Source: Alicyclobacillus tolerans
Lineage (GTDB): Bacteria; Bacillota; Bacilli; Alicyclobacillales; Alicyclobacillaceae
Length of the DNA stretch: 64,000 bases
Reading direction: 5' to 3'
Assembly: GCF_021739485.1 (NCBI RefSeq)
Contig: NZ_JAJFNK010000002.1
Span: forward strand, 1 to 64,000
Part shown: positions 55,698 to 64,000 of the stretch, piece after piece
Layout of the letters: every line of letters starts with the position of its first letter
Position numbering within the stretch: the first letter of the stretch is position 1
Notes under the pieces: model-generated
Told to the model about the DNA's origin: nothing
Databases searched by the model: none
Seen by the model: the letters and a program-made list of their open reading frames with translations, nothing else
Translations under genes and position numbers: made by a program

Positions 55698-55970
55698 TTG
55701 TTTCAAGCTGCGGACAAAGTCGTATATGCGATGGCGGGCATTCGCGGGCTTTCGAGTTTGATCGAACTGACCGGTGCCATCCTGATGTTGTATTTCAAAA
55801 CCGCGGACCGCGCCTTGCAGGTGAACGCCGCACTGGCTCTCGTCGGCCCGCTCGTGCTCGTCAGCGTGACCATGCTTGGCATTGCGGGGCTCGCCGGGGA
55901 GATTCACTGGTCCCGTATTGTGTGGATCGTGCTTGGCGTCGGTTTTATTTTATTCGGAGCCAAGGGATAG
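55698..55970 (+). CDS. yqhV: YqhV-like membrane protein (DUF2619)
   Basis: 90 residues with three hydrophobic spans. In B. subtilis yqhV lies between efp and spoIIIAA, the same place as here; its function is unknown. The TTG start has GGGGGTGGAG upstream. Confidence 0.87.
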   Translation: MFQAADKVVYAMAGIRGLSSLIELTGAILMLYFKTADRALQVNAALALVGPLVLVSVTMLGIAGLAGEIHWSRIVWIVLGVGFILFGAKG

Positions 55971-56044
55971 TCTCAACCTTGGCTGCAAGGACGGGTGTCA
56001 CCATTGTGGTTTTAAATTGTGTCGAAAGACGTGTTTCACCGCCG

Positions 56045-56090
56045 AAACGGGGTCCGGGGAGGTCGCGATCGACCCTGCGGATCCCGTTTT
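56045..56090 (+). terminator. yqhV terminator
   Basis: AAACGGGGTCCG pairs with CGGATCCCGTTT (one G-T pair), with an inner GGTCG/CGACC stem, followed by TT. It reaches into the 3' end of the minus-strand small gene. Confidence 0.7.
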
Positions 56091-56196
56091 AATGGGCCGA
56101 CGTCCGTTTTTTGATGAAGCTAAATACCAGCAGCATGAGCAGCAAAAAAATGACCAAAAACACGACGATCCAACGCGTCAGCAAGGCGATGTCCAT
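56089..56196 (-). CDS. Single-span membrane protein, 35 aa
   Basis: Minus-strand ATG at 56196 with AAGGGGGAAG upstream. The 35 residues are essentially one transmembrane helix (TRWIVVFLVIFLLLMLLVFSF) with a basic end KKRTSAH. No family recognised. It lies between yqhV and spoIIIAA on the opposite strand, which argues against a simple operon member. Confidence 0.6.
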   Translation of the reverse strand: MDIALLTRWIVVFLVIFLLLMLLVFSFIKKRTSAH

Positions 56197-56276
56197 TCGT
56201 CTTCCCCCTTTGGATTCCCTTCTATTCAATGCACCGGTGCCCGTGAGTGTTACGGCAGCTTCCTGGATTCTCTGGC

Positions 56277-56303
56277 ATAAGGTTGTCTCCCTCCCCATAT
56301 ATA
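56277..56303 (+). promoter_or_regulatory. Possible sigma-E promoter of the spoIIIA operon
   Basis: ATA, 16 bases, then CATATATA, 31 bases before spoIIIAA. The -10 is imperfect. The B. subtilis operon is transcribed by sigma-E. Confidence 0.45.
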
Positions 56304-56333
56304 TGGGACTAACCAGGGAGGTGGACAACAATC

Positions 56334-57365
56334 GTGGTCCAACAAAACCCGCCGGTACGTTCGCCCGCATCGGTTTGGCAACAGATTGTCCGGGTGTGTC
56401 CACCAGAAATTCAAACTCGTTTGCAAGGCCTCGCCCAGGGAGTTTGGGACCAAATCGAAGAATTGCGGTTTCGGGTTGGCCAACCTGTACAGTTGTCCGG
56501 CAATACGTTTGACGCCTTTTTACACAAGGAACAGGGACTCACACAAAGCGTCAACGAAGCGTTTGTTGTCAACCAAGTTCAACTGCAGCGGATTGTTCAG
56601 GTGGTCACGCAATCGTCTCTATACGCTGTAGAGGATGAATTGCGCAGGGGTTTTGTAACTATGGCTGGCGGCCACCGCGTGGGTCTGGCGGGCCGTGCGG
56701 TGCTCAACGACTTGGGGGGCATCCGGTCCATACGAAGTTTCAACGGGGTCAATTTGCGCATTGCGAAGGAACGGCTCGGGGCCGCCGATGGACTGCGGGC
56801 TTACGCGTCTCCAAAAGGAGCTGCAAGGCCGTACAACATGTTGATTATCTCCCCGCCGCAGTGCGGAAAAACCACGTTGCTTCGCGATTTGGCCAGGCAG
56901 TTGAGCGAAGGGACCATGATTTCGGGTCAACGAGGTCTAAAAGTTGGCGTGGTCGACGAACGCTCGGAGATTGCCGGTTGTCTGGACGGAGTCCCCCAGT
57001 TTCGCCTTGGTCCGAAAACGGACGTGCTTGATGCCTGTCCCAAAGCCGAAGGCATGCTTATGATGATCCGCAGTTTGTCCCCTGACGTGGTGGTCACCGA
57101 CGAGATTGGACGGGAGCAGGACCGGGACGCCGTCCTGGAAGCCACGCATGCTGGAGTCGCCGTTTTGGCCACAGCCCACGCCTCCAACCTCGAGGAATGG
57201 CGCAAACGTCCGTACATGGCCGAATTATTCGCGGCTCGCGCGTTTGATCGCTACGTCTTATTGAGCCGCCGCAAGGGTCCTGGCACGATCGAGAGGGTTC
57301 TGGACTCAGACGGAATTCCTGTCGGCGGCTCCGAAGGCGGTGTGTGGGGGATGAACAGAACGTGA
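56334..57365 (+). CDS. spoIIIAA: SpoIIIAA, ATPase of the mother-cell/forespore channel
   Basis: Secretion-type ATPase needed for the SpoIIIA-SpoIIQ feeding-tube complex. 343 residues: Walker A SPPQCGKTT and Walker B region VVVTDEIG. The GTG start follows GGGAGGTGG by eight bases. First gene of an eight-gene operon. Confidence 0.96.
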   Translation: MVQQNPPVRSPASVWQQIVRVCPPEIQTRLQGLAQGVWDQIEELRFRVGQPVQLSGNTFDAFLHKEQGLTQSVNEAFVVNQVQLQRIVQVVTQSSLYAVEDELRRGFVTMAGGHRVGLAGRAVLNDLGGIRSIRSFNGVNLRIAKERLGAADGLRAYASPKGAARPYNMLIISPPQCGKTTLLRDLARQLSEGTMISGQRGLKVGVVDERSEIAGCLDGVPQFRLGPKTDVLDACPKAEGMLMMIRSLSPDVVVTDEIGREQDRDAVLEATHAGVAVLATAHASNLEEWRKRPYMAELFAARAFDRYVLLSRRKGPGTIERVLDSDGIPVGGSEGGVWGMNRT

Positions 57366-57877
57366 TCAGACTGGTGGGCTCAGCGCTGCTCCTGGTATCG
57401 ACAACAGGCATCGGGTTTCGGGTCGCCCGCGAGTTCCGGGAGCGGCCGCGACAGATTCGCGGGTTGATGCACGGTTTAAGAGTGCTCCAAACCGAAATCG
57501 AGTACAGCGCAACACCCCTGCCGCAGGCTTTGAACACGGTCGCGAAACGTACGCCAAGCCCTGTCAACGGCCTGTTTGCCGGGATGGCTGAAGAACTTCA
57601 AGTCAACGACCTGCCGGTTTCTGAAGTGTTTCATTTAGGCGTCAAATCACACCGAGAAAACTTGGCACTAAAGAACCCGGAGTGCGAAGTCCTCGAGGAG
57701 TTCGGAAAAACGCTTGGATTATCGGATCGAATGCACCAGGGGCAGCAGCTGCAGGCCGCGTTAGCTCAGTTGGAACACATCGAACGGGAGGCACGGGACC
57801 TGCAACTGCGCAACGAACGGCTTTGGCAATACCTCGGAATACTTATGGGACTGCTTTTGGTGATTCTTCTTTACTAA
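57362..57877 (+). CDS. spoIIIAB: SpoIIIAB, T2SSF-like membrane protein of the channel
   Basis: 171 residues, the same length as in B. subtilis; membrane spans at both ends and the RERPRQIRGL segment. Resembles platform proteins of secretion systems. GTG 57362 overlaps the spoIIIAA stop; GTG 57344 is in frame but less likely. Confidence 0.94.
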   Translation: MIRLVGSALLLVSTTGIGFRVAREFRERPRQIRGLMHGLRVLQTEIEYSATPLPQALNTVAKRTPSPVNGLFAGMAEELQVNDLPVSEVFHLGVKSHRENLALKNPECEVLEEFGKTLGLSDRMHQGQQLQAALAQLEHIEREARDLQLRNERLWQYLGILMGLLLVILLY

Positions 57878-57907
57878 TGGCGTCTGTTGGCAGGGGAGGT
57901 AAGGCTT

Positions 57908-58111
57908 ATGACCCCGGAAGTTCGAGCGGTCTTTCAGATCGCGGGGATTGGTTTTTTGCTGGCGTTTTTACACCCTATTTTAAAACAAAGCGGGAAAGAG
58001 GAATTCGCTCAGTGGGCTACCTTTGTGGGCTTCGTCGCAGTATTTGTCATCGTCATTGGCTACGTGGACCACTTGTACGGTGAAATCCAACGCGTTTTCT
58101 TATCCCAGTAG
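57908..58111 (+). CDS. spoIIIAC: SpoIIIAC, small channel membrane protein
   Basis: 67 residues, two membrane spans; FQIAGIGFLLAF and the closing IQRVF fit the family. ATG 57908 follows GGGGAGGTAAGG. Confidence 0.94.
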   Translation: MTPEVRAVFQIAGIGFLLAFLHPILKQSGKEEFAQWATFVGFVAVFVIVIGYVDHLYGEIQRVFLSQ

Positions 58112-58121
58112 GTGATCGAGG

Positions 58122-58508
58122 TTGCACATTCTCCAGTTGGTTGGCATTGGACTCACGGCAACAGTGTTAGGAGCGATGTTGCGTCCGAGGGCGCCGCAGT
58201 TTGCGATGATGGTGGGACTTCTTGCCGGCATCATCTTGCTGTTGACGGTGGTTAAAAACATTGAACCTGTCATCCGCACATTGTCCGATATGGCAAATGC
58301 CGCGAAAGTCGATCACGGTTTTCTATCGACGGTATTAAAGATTATTGGCATTGCCTACATCGTCGAATTTGCCGCCCAAGTGGCAAGGGATGCACAAGAG
58401 GGCGCTTTGGCTGGAAAGATTGAGCTGGCTGGAAAGGTCGGCATCGTGGTTTTAGCACTCCCGATTATCACCGATGTCGTTCAATCCTTGGTTCACCTTT
58501 TGCCATAG
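58122..58508 (+). CDS. spoIIIAD: SpoIIIAD, channel membrane protein
   Basis: 128 residues with four hydrophobic spans; similar in its first half to SpoIIIAC. TTG start with AGGTGATC upstream. Confidence 0.94.
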   Translation: MHILQLVGIGLTATVLGAMLRPRAPQFAMMVGLLAGIILLLTVVKNIEPVIRTLSDMANAAKVDHGFLSTVLKIIGIAYIVEFAAQVARDAQEGALAGKIELAGKVGIVVLALPIITDVVQSLVHLLP

Positions 58509-58532
58509 CGCAATCACAAGGGGAGATGAACA

Positions 58533-59978
58533 GTGCACGGGCGGTCTTTCTGGCGAAGTTTTGGCGTTGTGGTCGCAGTGCTGGTTTTCTTGCTCATGAC
58601 CCACATGCCATCCGCATTTGCAGGCTCGAATGCGACGTTGTTTCCGAACGGCTTTCCCTTTCAAGCGACGGGTCCTCCTGCCGGACAGGCATCTGCAGTG
58701 CCTGCCCCCAACAATCAGGCCGGTCCGCAGAATGGTCCGCAGAATGGTCCGCAACCTGTACCAAGTACCCAGTCCGAACCAGGACCAGGCAGCGGTGGTA
58801 CAACCGGCAGCGCAGGCAGTACAACGTCGAGTGCGCCGGGAACTGGACAAGGTCTTGCGTCGAACGGTGCATCGGCTGCGGCTGGGGTCGTGAGTCAAGC
58901 TGCGAATCAACAATTGGACAACATCCCGACGCAGTCCATTGATTCTTTCTGGCAGCATTTGCAGCAAAACTACGGTGGATACTTGCCAGGGGTTTCTGGG
59001 CAAGGGTTGGTTCGAACGATCCTCAACAGCGGTGGTTTCAACTGGACCGGGCTCGTGCACGGACTACTGCGTTTTTTTTTCGCGCAGGTCCTGGACAACG
59101 TCCAACTGCTCGGCGGTATCTTAATACTCTCCGTGGTGGCCGCCGTGTTGGAGTCGATGCAGTCCGCGTTTGAAAAGCAAACGGTGAGCCAGGTGGCGTA
59201 CGCCATTATTTTCCTGGTCTTGCTGGTGCTCGCCATCGGGTCTTTTACGGAGGCCATTGGTTATGCCAAGCATGCCATTCAATCCATGGCGGACTTTATG
59301 CTTGCGACGGTTCCGTTGGTCGTCGGATTACTGGCCGCATCCGGGCAGCTGGCATCTGCCGCGTTTTTTCAGCCCATGCTGCTCATTGCCGTTCACGTGA
59401 TCAGCAACATTGTCTTTTTGGTGGTATTCCCGCTCATCTTCTTTGCGGCGGTGCTTGAAATTACCAGCGCGTTATCGCCGCGTTACAAGCTCACCCGTTT
59501 GGCAGGACTTTTGCGAACCGGCGGCGTCTCAGTGCTCGGCATCAGCTTAACCGCGTTTATTGGAGTACTTGCCATCCAGGGCGCAGGCAAGGGTATTGCC
59601 GACGGAGTCGCGTTGCGAGCCATTAAGTTTTCCATTGGCGCATTCGTACCCGTGGTCGGCAAGGCGGTAGCGGACGCAGCCGAAACAGTAGCCAGCGCGT
59701 CGTTACTGGTGAAAAATGCTGTGGGCATTGCAGGACTGGTCATCATCGCTTTGATCGCGTTGTTTCCAGCGCTTCAGATTCTGGCCCTGTCGTTCATTTA
59801 CAACGGCAGCGCAGCCCTGATGCAGCCGCTCGGGGACACGCCGCTGATTGCGTGTCTGGGTGCCATCAGCAAAAGCATGGTTCTGGTGTTTGCCAGTGTC
59901 GCCGCAGTCGCTTTGATGTTCTTTTTGGCCATCAGTATTTTGCTCATTTCGGCAAACTTGGCGGTGGTAATGGCATGA
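58533..59978 (+). CDS. spoIIIAE: SpoIIIAE, polytopic channel membrane protein
   Basis: 481 residues: an N-terminal signal-like span (about 11-30), a low-complexity Gly/Ser/Pro/Gln region with GPQNGPQNGPQ at 64-74, and about seven further spans. Part of the SpoIIIA complex. GTG start with AAGGGGAG seven bases upstream. Confidence 0.95.
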   Translation: MHGRSFWRSFGVVVAVLVFLLMTHMPSAFAGSNATLFPNGFPFQATGPPAGQASAVPAPNNQAGPQNGPQNGPQPVPSTQSEPGPGSGGTTGSAGSTTSSAPGTGQGLASNGASAAAGVVSQAANQQLDNIPTQSIDSFWQHLQQNYGGYLPGVSGQGLVRTILNSGGFNWTGLVHGLLRFFFAQVLDNVQLLGGILILSVVAAVLESMQSAFEKQTVSQVAYAIIFLVLLVLAIGSFTEAIGYAKHAIQSMADFMLATVPLVVGLLAASGQLASAAFFQPMLLIAVHVISNIVFLVVFPLIFFAAVLEITSALSPRYKLTRLAGLLRTGGVSVLGISLTAFIGVLAIQGAGKGIADGVALRAIKFSIGAFVPVVGKAVADAAETVASASLLVKNAVGIAGLVIIALIALFPALQILALSFIYNGSAALMQPLGDTPLIACLGAISKSMVLVFASVAAVALMFFLAISILLISANLAVVMA

Positions 59979-60517
59979 CCGCACTTGGGGTCTGGCTCAA
60001 ACAGATTATTATGATTGTCCTTTTGGCCGTTTTTTCCGACTTGCTGCTGCCGACCAAGACGATGCAAAAGTACGTTCGTTCTGTAATGGGGCTGGCTATT
60101 ATCGCCGCCATGCTGCAGCCGATCCTGCCGTTTTTCAAACGCGACTGGGCAGACCAACTCGCCCAAACCGCCAGCCAGGAATTGACGCGCAGCCAAAATG
60201 TCCAAGCCAATCAAGGGGCTCAAAGCCAAACGCCAAGTTCTTCTCAGACTCAACTGCGCTACCAACAAGATTTAGCGCAGCAGCAGGCTCAAGAGGCTAA
60301 TGCGTTAACAGCACAGGAGATACAGCAGCTGATTCCGCAGCACTTTGGCTTTTCCGCCAAGAGTGTGTCTGTGACTGGAGCGACGCAGGCAACGGGCGCG
60401 TTGGTTGTGCAGATCGCGTTGTTTCCAGCGGACAGCTCGCACGCGAACGACGTCAAGTCATTTGTTGCCAACGACCTGGGGGTGGCCCCGTCGCAGGTTG
60501 TCGTTCAAACAGGCTAA
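59975..60517 (+). CDS. spoIIIAF: SpoIIIAF, channel membrane protein
   Basis: 180 residues: two N-terminal spans, a Gln-rich linker, and a C-terminal soluble domain like the ring-forming fold of SpoIIIAG/AH. ATG overlaps the spoIIIAE stop. Confidence 0.93.
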   Translation: MTALGVWLKQIIMIVLLAVFSDLLLPTKTMQKYVRSVMGLAIIAAMLQPILPFFKRDWADQLAQTASQELTRSQNVQANQGAQSQTPSSSQTQLRYQQDLAQQQAQEANALTAQEIQQLIPQHFGFSAKSVSVTGATQATGALVVQIALFPADSSHANDVKSFVANDLGVAPSQVVVQTG

Positions 60518-60632
60518 GCTGCCGTGGGCTGACGGAGAATGAACAGGTGCCTGCAGAAGCCGGAAGGCGTAAAGAGCTAAAAGGCGCATAAACGGGGCTT
60601 GGCGGAGCGTACGGGTGAAGGAGGTGATGCGG

Positions 60633-61223
60633 ATGGATCTTAAGCCTTTCTTGAAAAACAAATGGCTGTTGGTGTTGGGCGGTCTGGGGATTTTGTTTCT
60701 TGTCCTCGGGACGTTTTGGAATGGGAAGACGGCTGCCTTGGCGACCCTGGCGCCTCATTCCGCAAACGCTTCATCGACGGCATCGAGTACTACATCGAAT
60801 CAGCAGCCGACGACGCAGAACCCGGCAATCGCCTACGAGTCGTCCTACGACAAGCAATTGACGACGATGCTTTCGCAAATTCAAGGGATCAACCAGGTTT
60901 CCGTGATGGTCACATTAGACACCACAGAAAGTCTGCAACTAGCCGGGAATACGACGACGACCACTCAAACCCAAAACAGTGGCAGCAACGTCACCTCCCA
61001 ATCACAGACGCAGGAAACACAAATTTTTACCGAACATTTGGCGAACGGCAGTTCGGTTCCCTACGTCGTTAAAAAATTCGCTCCAAGCGTGCGCGGCGTA
61101 CTCGTGACAGTCAACGCAACTGATTTTTATGTGGCCAAGGCAGAAATCATTGACGCAATTCAGCATGTGTTGGACGTGCCTGCATATAAAATTAGCGTAG
61201 AGCCAAAAAAGAACAACTCGTGA
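60633..61223 (+). CDS. spoIIIAG: SpoIIIAG, ring-forming channel protein
   Basis: 196 residues: one span at about 11-28, then an external domain that in B. subtilis forms a large ring. Shorter than the 229 residues of B. subtilis. ATG 60633 is eight bases after AAGGAGG. A gap of 115 bases separates it from spoIIIAF. Confidence 0.94.
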   Translation: MDLKPFLKNKWLLVLGGLGILFLVLGTFWNGKTAALATLAPHSANASSTASSTTSNQQPTTQNPAIAYESSYDKQLTTMLSQIQGINQVSVMVTLDTTESLQLAGNTTTTTQTQNSGSNVTSQSQTQETQIFTEHLANGSSVPYVVKKFAPSVRGVLVTVNATDFYVAKAEIIDAIQHVLDVPAYKISVEPKKNNS

Positions 61224-61242
61224 GATTAAGGAGGAGCAAACA

Positions 61243-61878
61243 ATGGTAAAACGGCAAACAGTATGGCTTTCCACAATGATGGTGCTTTCTTTGATGTTGA
61301 TTGGCTATTACACCATGAATAACGGCGTACAGACGACGACTCAAACGGACAACACGACCCAAGTTACGACGGCGCCAGGTTCCAGCGCGTCCACGGCGTC
61401 CACCGCCAACTCGACGGGCAGTTCGGCGTCCACCCCGTCGTCCAATACGGCATCGTCCAGTTCTTCAGCAGCCAACAGCACGCCAAATCCTGCAAGTACC
61501 AGTACAGCGGGCACCAGCGCAACGGACTGGTTTGCACAAACGCAAACACAGATCACGCAAGAACTTTCCAGGCAAGAGGACGTTTACAGCCAAATTATCG
61601 CTAGCAACAATTCTTCAGCAGCCCAAGTGAGCCAGGCTGAGACCCAACTCAAGCAATTGGAAACTCTGATTGGCGAGCTTGGCAATGCACGCGACGCCGT
61701 CCTCGGTGAAGGGTATCAACAGTGCGTGATTGTTCCGAACCTCAAGTCCAACGAAGCCACGGTGTACGTCAAAGCAGCGAGCAAGCTGTCGCCAGCAGAC
61801 GCCGTAAAAATCATGAACGTCGTCAGTCAGAACCTGAACATCCCAATCAACAACGTCGTCGTCGACAACCACGCTTAA
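61243..61878 (+). CDS. spoIIIAH: SpoIIIAH, partner of SpoIIQ in the channel
   Basis: 211 residues: one span at about 8-25, a long Ser/Thr/Ala/Asn-rich linker (about 30-90), and a C-terminal ring-building domain. AAGGAGG precedes the ATG. Last gene of the operon; a strong terminator follows. The SpoIIQ gene is not in this window. Confidence 0.95.
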   Translation: MVKRQTVWLSTMMVLSLMLIGYYTMNNGVQTTTQTDNTTQVTTAPGSSASTASTANSTGSSASTPSSNTASSSSSAANSTPNPASTSTAGTSATDWFAQTQTQITQELSRQEDVYSQIIASNNSSAAQVSQAETQLKQLETLIGELGNARDAVLGEGYQQCVIVPNLKSNEATVYVKAASKLSPADAVKIMNVVSQNLNIPINNVVVDNHA

Positions 61879-61894
61879 TTCGTCCGCGCTCGAG

Positions 61895-61933
61895 CGCCCC
61901 GTTTGCGCAGTTAGTGGCAAACTGGGGCGTTTT
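61895..61933 (+). terminator. Terminator of the spoIIIA operon
   Basis: CGCCCCGTTTGC pairs with GCAAACTGGGGCG (one bulge), followed by TTTTCTC. Confidence 0.88.
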
Positions 61934-61971
61934 CTCTTCAAACAGGTTTCGTGCACCGCAAAATTCCTCTG

Positions 61972-61980
61972 TGTTATACT
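61972..61980 (+). promoter_or_regulatory. accB promoter, extended -10
   Basis: TGTTATACT, 44 bases before the accB start, directly after the spoIIIA terminator. Confidence 0.6.
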
Positions 61981-62024
61981 AGGACAAGTGACTACACGGA
62001 AACTAGTTGAGGAGTGACACCGTC

Positions 62025-62537
62025 GTGTTGAAGATTGGGGAAATCCGTGAACTGATTCGTCTATTGGACGAAACAAGCGTTGCTGAACTACGTATTGATA
62101 CGGATGATATGAAGCTCCATTTGAAAAAAGCAGAATTGTCTCCCGCATCGATTTTACCGGAGGTGCGTCAGGCAGCTCCTGCCAGTGTTGAAGTTCGCCC
62201 GCAACAAGCCGTGGAAGCCCCTGCTCCAGTGTCTCAGAGCACTGCACCTACAAAAGCAGAAGAAGCGCCAAGCGCCGCGTCGGCCGATGAGGCCAATCTC
62301 CACGTGATTACGTCTCCGATGGTCGGTACGTTCTACCGCGCACCTTCTCCGGATGCGCCTTCGTACGCGGAAGTCGGGACAAAAGTGACGAGCAAAAGCG
62401 TGGTCTGCATTGTGGAGGCCATGAAGCTGATGAACGAAATCGAAGCTGAAGTGAGCGGCGAGGTGGTCAGTATCCTGGCCGAAAACGGCCAGTTGGTCGA
62501 GTATGGGCAGCCCTTGTTCAAAATCAGATTGGCATAA
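62025..62537 (+). CDS. accB: Biotin carboxyl carrier protein of acetyl-CoA carboxylase
   Basis: 170 residues: N-terminal helix, Ala/Pro-rich linker, and C-terminal biotinyl domain with Lys134 in [12 protein letters not shown] 62025 is eight bases after GAGGAGTGA. Carries CO2 for malonyl-CoA synthesis. Confidence 0.97.
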   Translation: MLKIGEIRELIRLLDETSVAELRIDTDDMKLHLKKAELSPASILPEVRQAAPASVEVRPQQAVEAPAPVSQSTAPTKAEEAPSAASADEANLHVITSPMVGTFYRAPSPDAPSYAEVGTKVTSKSVVCIVEAMKLMNEIEAEVSGEVVSILAENGQLVEYGQPLFKIRLA

Positions 62538-62549
62538 GGAGTCGGACCT

Positions 62550-63893
62550 ATGTTTAAGCGCGTATTAATTGCCAACCGCGGGGAAATTGCCGTGCGCGTC
62601 ATTCGCGCATGCAGGGAACTCGGAATCGAAACTGTGGCGGTCTTTTCCGAAGCCGACCGCAACGCACTGCACGTTCAGTTGGCCGACGAAGCTTACTGCA
62701 TTGGACCAACACCGAGCAAACAAAGTTACTTGCATATTCCGAGCATTATGTCTGTGGCGACAAAAACCGGAGTGGATGCGATTCATCCGGGCTATGGGTT
62801 TCTGGCGGAGAACAGCGACTTTGCGGAAGCGTGCGAGGCCTGTGGAATTACGTTTATTGGACCCAGCGCTTACGCGATCGATAAGATGGGCGACAAATCT
62901 GTTGCCAAGCAGACCATGAAGGAAGCAGGAGTGCCGGTAGTCCCAGGCAGCGACGGATTGGTCGAAGACGTCGAAGACGCTGTCGCAGTGGCAAAGTCGA
63001 TTGGCTATCCCGTCATCATCAAAGCGACTGCAGGCGGAGGCGGAAAAGGCATTCGCGTCGTGTACGATGAAGACAGCTTGCGGAAAGCCGTCACCACGGC
63101 TCAGCGCGAAGCAGAGACCGCGTTCGGAAATGCGGGGGTGTACGTTGAAAAGTACATAGAGCGGATGCGTCACGTGGAGATCCAAGTGATGGCCGATCGC
63201 CACGGAGAGGCCATTCACCTCGGCGAACGCGACTGCTCGGTACAAAGGCGCCTGCAAAAGCTTGTGGAAGAATCGCCATGTCCTGTCTTATCCGAGGAGA
63301 CGCGCCAAGCCATGGGCTCCGCTGCAGTGGCCGCTGCCAAGGCGGTGGACTACGTAGGAGCGGGCACCATTGAATTTATTTACGCCGGCGAGGGCGAGTT
63401 TTACTTTATGGAAATGAACACCCGAATCCAGGTCGAACACCCTGTGACGGAATGGGTCACCGGATTTGATCTCGTCCGCGAACAAATTCTCGTAGCTGCT
63501 GGGGAACCTTTGTCCATTAAGCAAGAAGATGTGGTGCTGCGCGGTCACGCGATAGAGTGCCGCGTCAATGCGGAGGACCCGACTCGAAACTTTATGCCGA
63601 ACCCTGGAACCATCACGGCATACCTGCCGCCGGGCGGTATCGGGGTGCGGGTGGACAGCGCCGCTTTTCCGGGCTACACCGTGCCGCCGTATTACGATTC
63701 CATGATTGCCAAACTCATCGTTTGGGCCCCAACTCGCGCTCAAGCGATTGACCGCATGATCCGAGCTCTGTCGGAATTTACGATTGAAGGCGTGAAAACT
63801 ACGGTTCCGTTTCACCTTGCGCTGTTGCAGCACGAGAAGTTCCGAGCTGGGGACGTGAGCACGCGCTTTTTGGAAGAATACACGGTTTTATAG
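62550..63893 (+). CDS. accC: Biotin carboxylase subunit of acetyl-CoA carboxylase
   Basis: ATP-grasp enzyme that carboxylates biotin on AccB. 447 residues, full length: start [22 protein letters not shown] loop GGGGKGIR, and the active-site [19 protein letters not shown] precedes the ATG, 12 bases after accB. A GC-rich stem GCCGCG/CGCGGC follows at 63899-63916 but without a T run. Confidence 0.98.
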   Translation: MFKRVLIANRGEIAVRVIRACRELGIETVAVFSEADRNALHVQLADEAYCIGPTPSKQSYLHIPSIMSVATKTGVDAIHPGYGFLAENSDFAEACEACGITFIGPSAYAIDKMGDKSVAKQTMKEAGVPVVPGSDGLVEDVEDAVAVAKSIGYPVIIKATAGGGGKGIRVVYDEDSLRKAVTTAQREAETAFGNAGVYVEKYIERMRHVEIQVMADRHGEAIHLGERDCSVQRRLQKLVEESPCPVLSEETRQAMGSAAVAAAKAVDYVGAGTIEFIYAGEGEFYFMEMNTRIQVEHPVTEWVTGFDLVREQILVAAGEPLSIKQEDVVLRGHAIECRVNAEDPTRNFMPNPGTITAYLPPGGIGVRVDSAAFPGYTVPPYYDSMIAKLIVWAPTRAQAIDRMIRALSEFTIEGVKTTVPFHLALLQHEKFRAGDVSTRFLEEYTVL

Positions 63894-63952
63894 GTTGGGC
63901 CGCGCGTTTGCGCGGCATGCATTGCCATCGCGTAGCATGCATGGATAAGCTT

Positions 63953-63961
63953 TGGTATACT
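63953..63961 (+). promoter_or_regulatory. Promoter of the gene at the right edge
   Basis: TGGTATACT, an extended -10 about 30 bases before the last ATG. Confidence 0.5.
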
Positions 63962-63991
63962 GCGTTTTGAGCAGGATGGAGGGGTCTCGCC

Positions 63992-64000
63992 ATGCAGGAT
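63992..64000 (+). CDS. Start of a further gene, cut by the window edge
   Basis: ATG at 63992 with GGATGGAGGGG upstream; only three codons are visible. In B. subtilis the next gene is yqhY (Asp23 family), so this is the likely identity by gene order only. Confidence 0.45.

Noticed and set aside
61615..62247. Minus-strand open frame spanning the end of spoIIIAH and the start of accB
   Set aside because: It covers two well-supported plus-strand genes, a terminator and a promoter, and shows no family resemblance.

Overview
The window reads as a chromosomal core region of a Gram-positive, endospore-forming member of the Bacillales, probably a relative of Alicyclobacillus or another Alicyclobacillaceae. 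This rests on gene content (complete spoIIIA operon, spoIVFA-spoIVFB, spo0B, spoIIB, spoVID, lonB), on the Bacillus-like order of the operons, on moderately GC-rich coding sequence, and on strong AGGAGG-type ribosome sites, often before GTG or TTG starts. I see no prophage, insertion sequence or CRISPR array. The genus is inference; the order-level assignment is solid.

Layout. 1-927: the 3' tail of a 5S rRNA gene that closes an rrn operon, its terminator, a second copy of that tail plus terminator, and about 600 bp without a gene. 928-9747: protein quality control (tig, clpP, clpX, lonB with a sigma-F-type promoter, lon) and engB, with an EamA transporter convergent to engB. 10798-17254: haem synthesis operon hemA-hemX-hemC-hemD-hemB-hemL. 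17402-20117: spoVID, a 53-aa membrane protein on the minus strand, and an unknown 164-aa membrane protein. 20129-25967: T-box-controlled valS, then folC and murC. 26267-31716: a 56-aa minus-strand membrane protein, a prepilin peptidase, a PilT-type ATPase, a 3D-domain wall protein, SpoIIB and a DUF4321 protein. 31955-36828: radC, mreBCD, minCD. 37010-38934: spoIVFA-spoIVFB. 39107-42145: rplU-prp-rpmA, spo0B, obgE. 42114-46898: a JAMM metalloprotease and the comG pseudopilus operon. 47074-51380: aroK, a DnaI-like helicase loader, and yqhG-yqhH on the minus strand. 51515-55502: gcvT, a minus-strand histidine phosphatase, aroQ, an aminopeptidase P-like gene, efp. 55698-61878: yqhV, a 35-aa minus-strand membrane protein, and spoIIIAA-AH. 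62025-63893: accB-accC, with the start of a further gene at the right edge.

How the genes work together. Sporulation is the common thread: the SpoIIIA channel, the SpoIVFA/SpoIVFB pro-sigma-K protease, the phosphorelay protein Spo0B, SpoIIB at the engulfing septum, SpoVID in coat assembly, and forespore LonB. Three of these loci (spoVID, spoIVFA, spoIIIAA) carry upstream ATA-N16-CATA motifs resembling sigma-E promoters. A second thread is DNA uptake and surface assembly (ComGA-GG, prepilin peptidase, PilT). The third is cell shape and division (MreBCD, MinCD, MurC).

The most unusual signals are non-coding or very small: two unrelated 15-bp-period tandem arrays (26022-26095 and 40759-40833), the duplicated 5S tail, a multi-stem leader before radC, a leaderless-looking transporter gene, three tiny membrane proteins, and a ComGE-position pseudopilin without a prepilin cleavage motif. 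I did not find a clearly new multi-gene system; the yqhG-yqhH pair is the best candidate for an uncharacterised conserved function.
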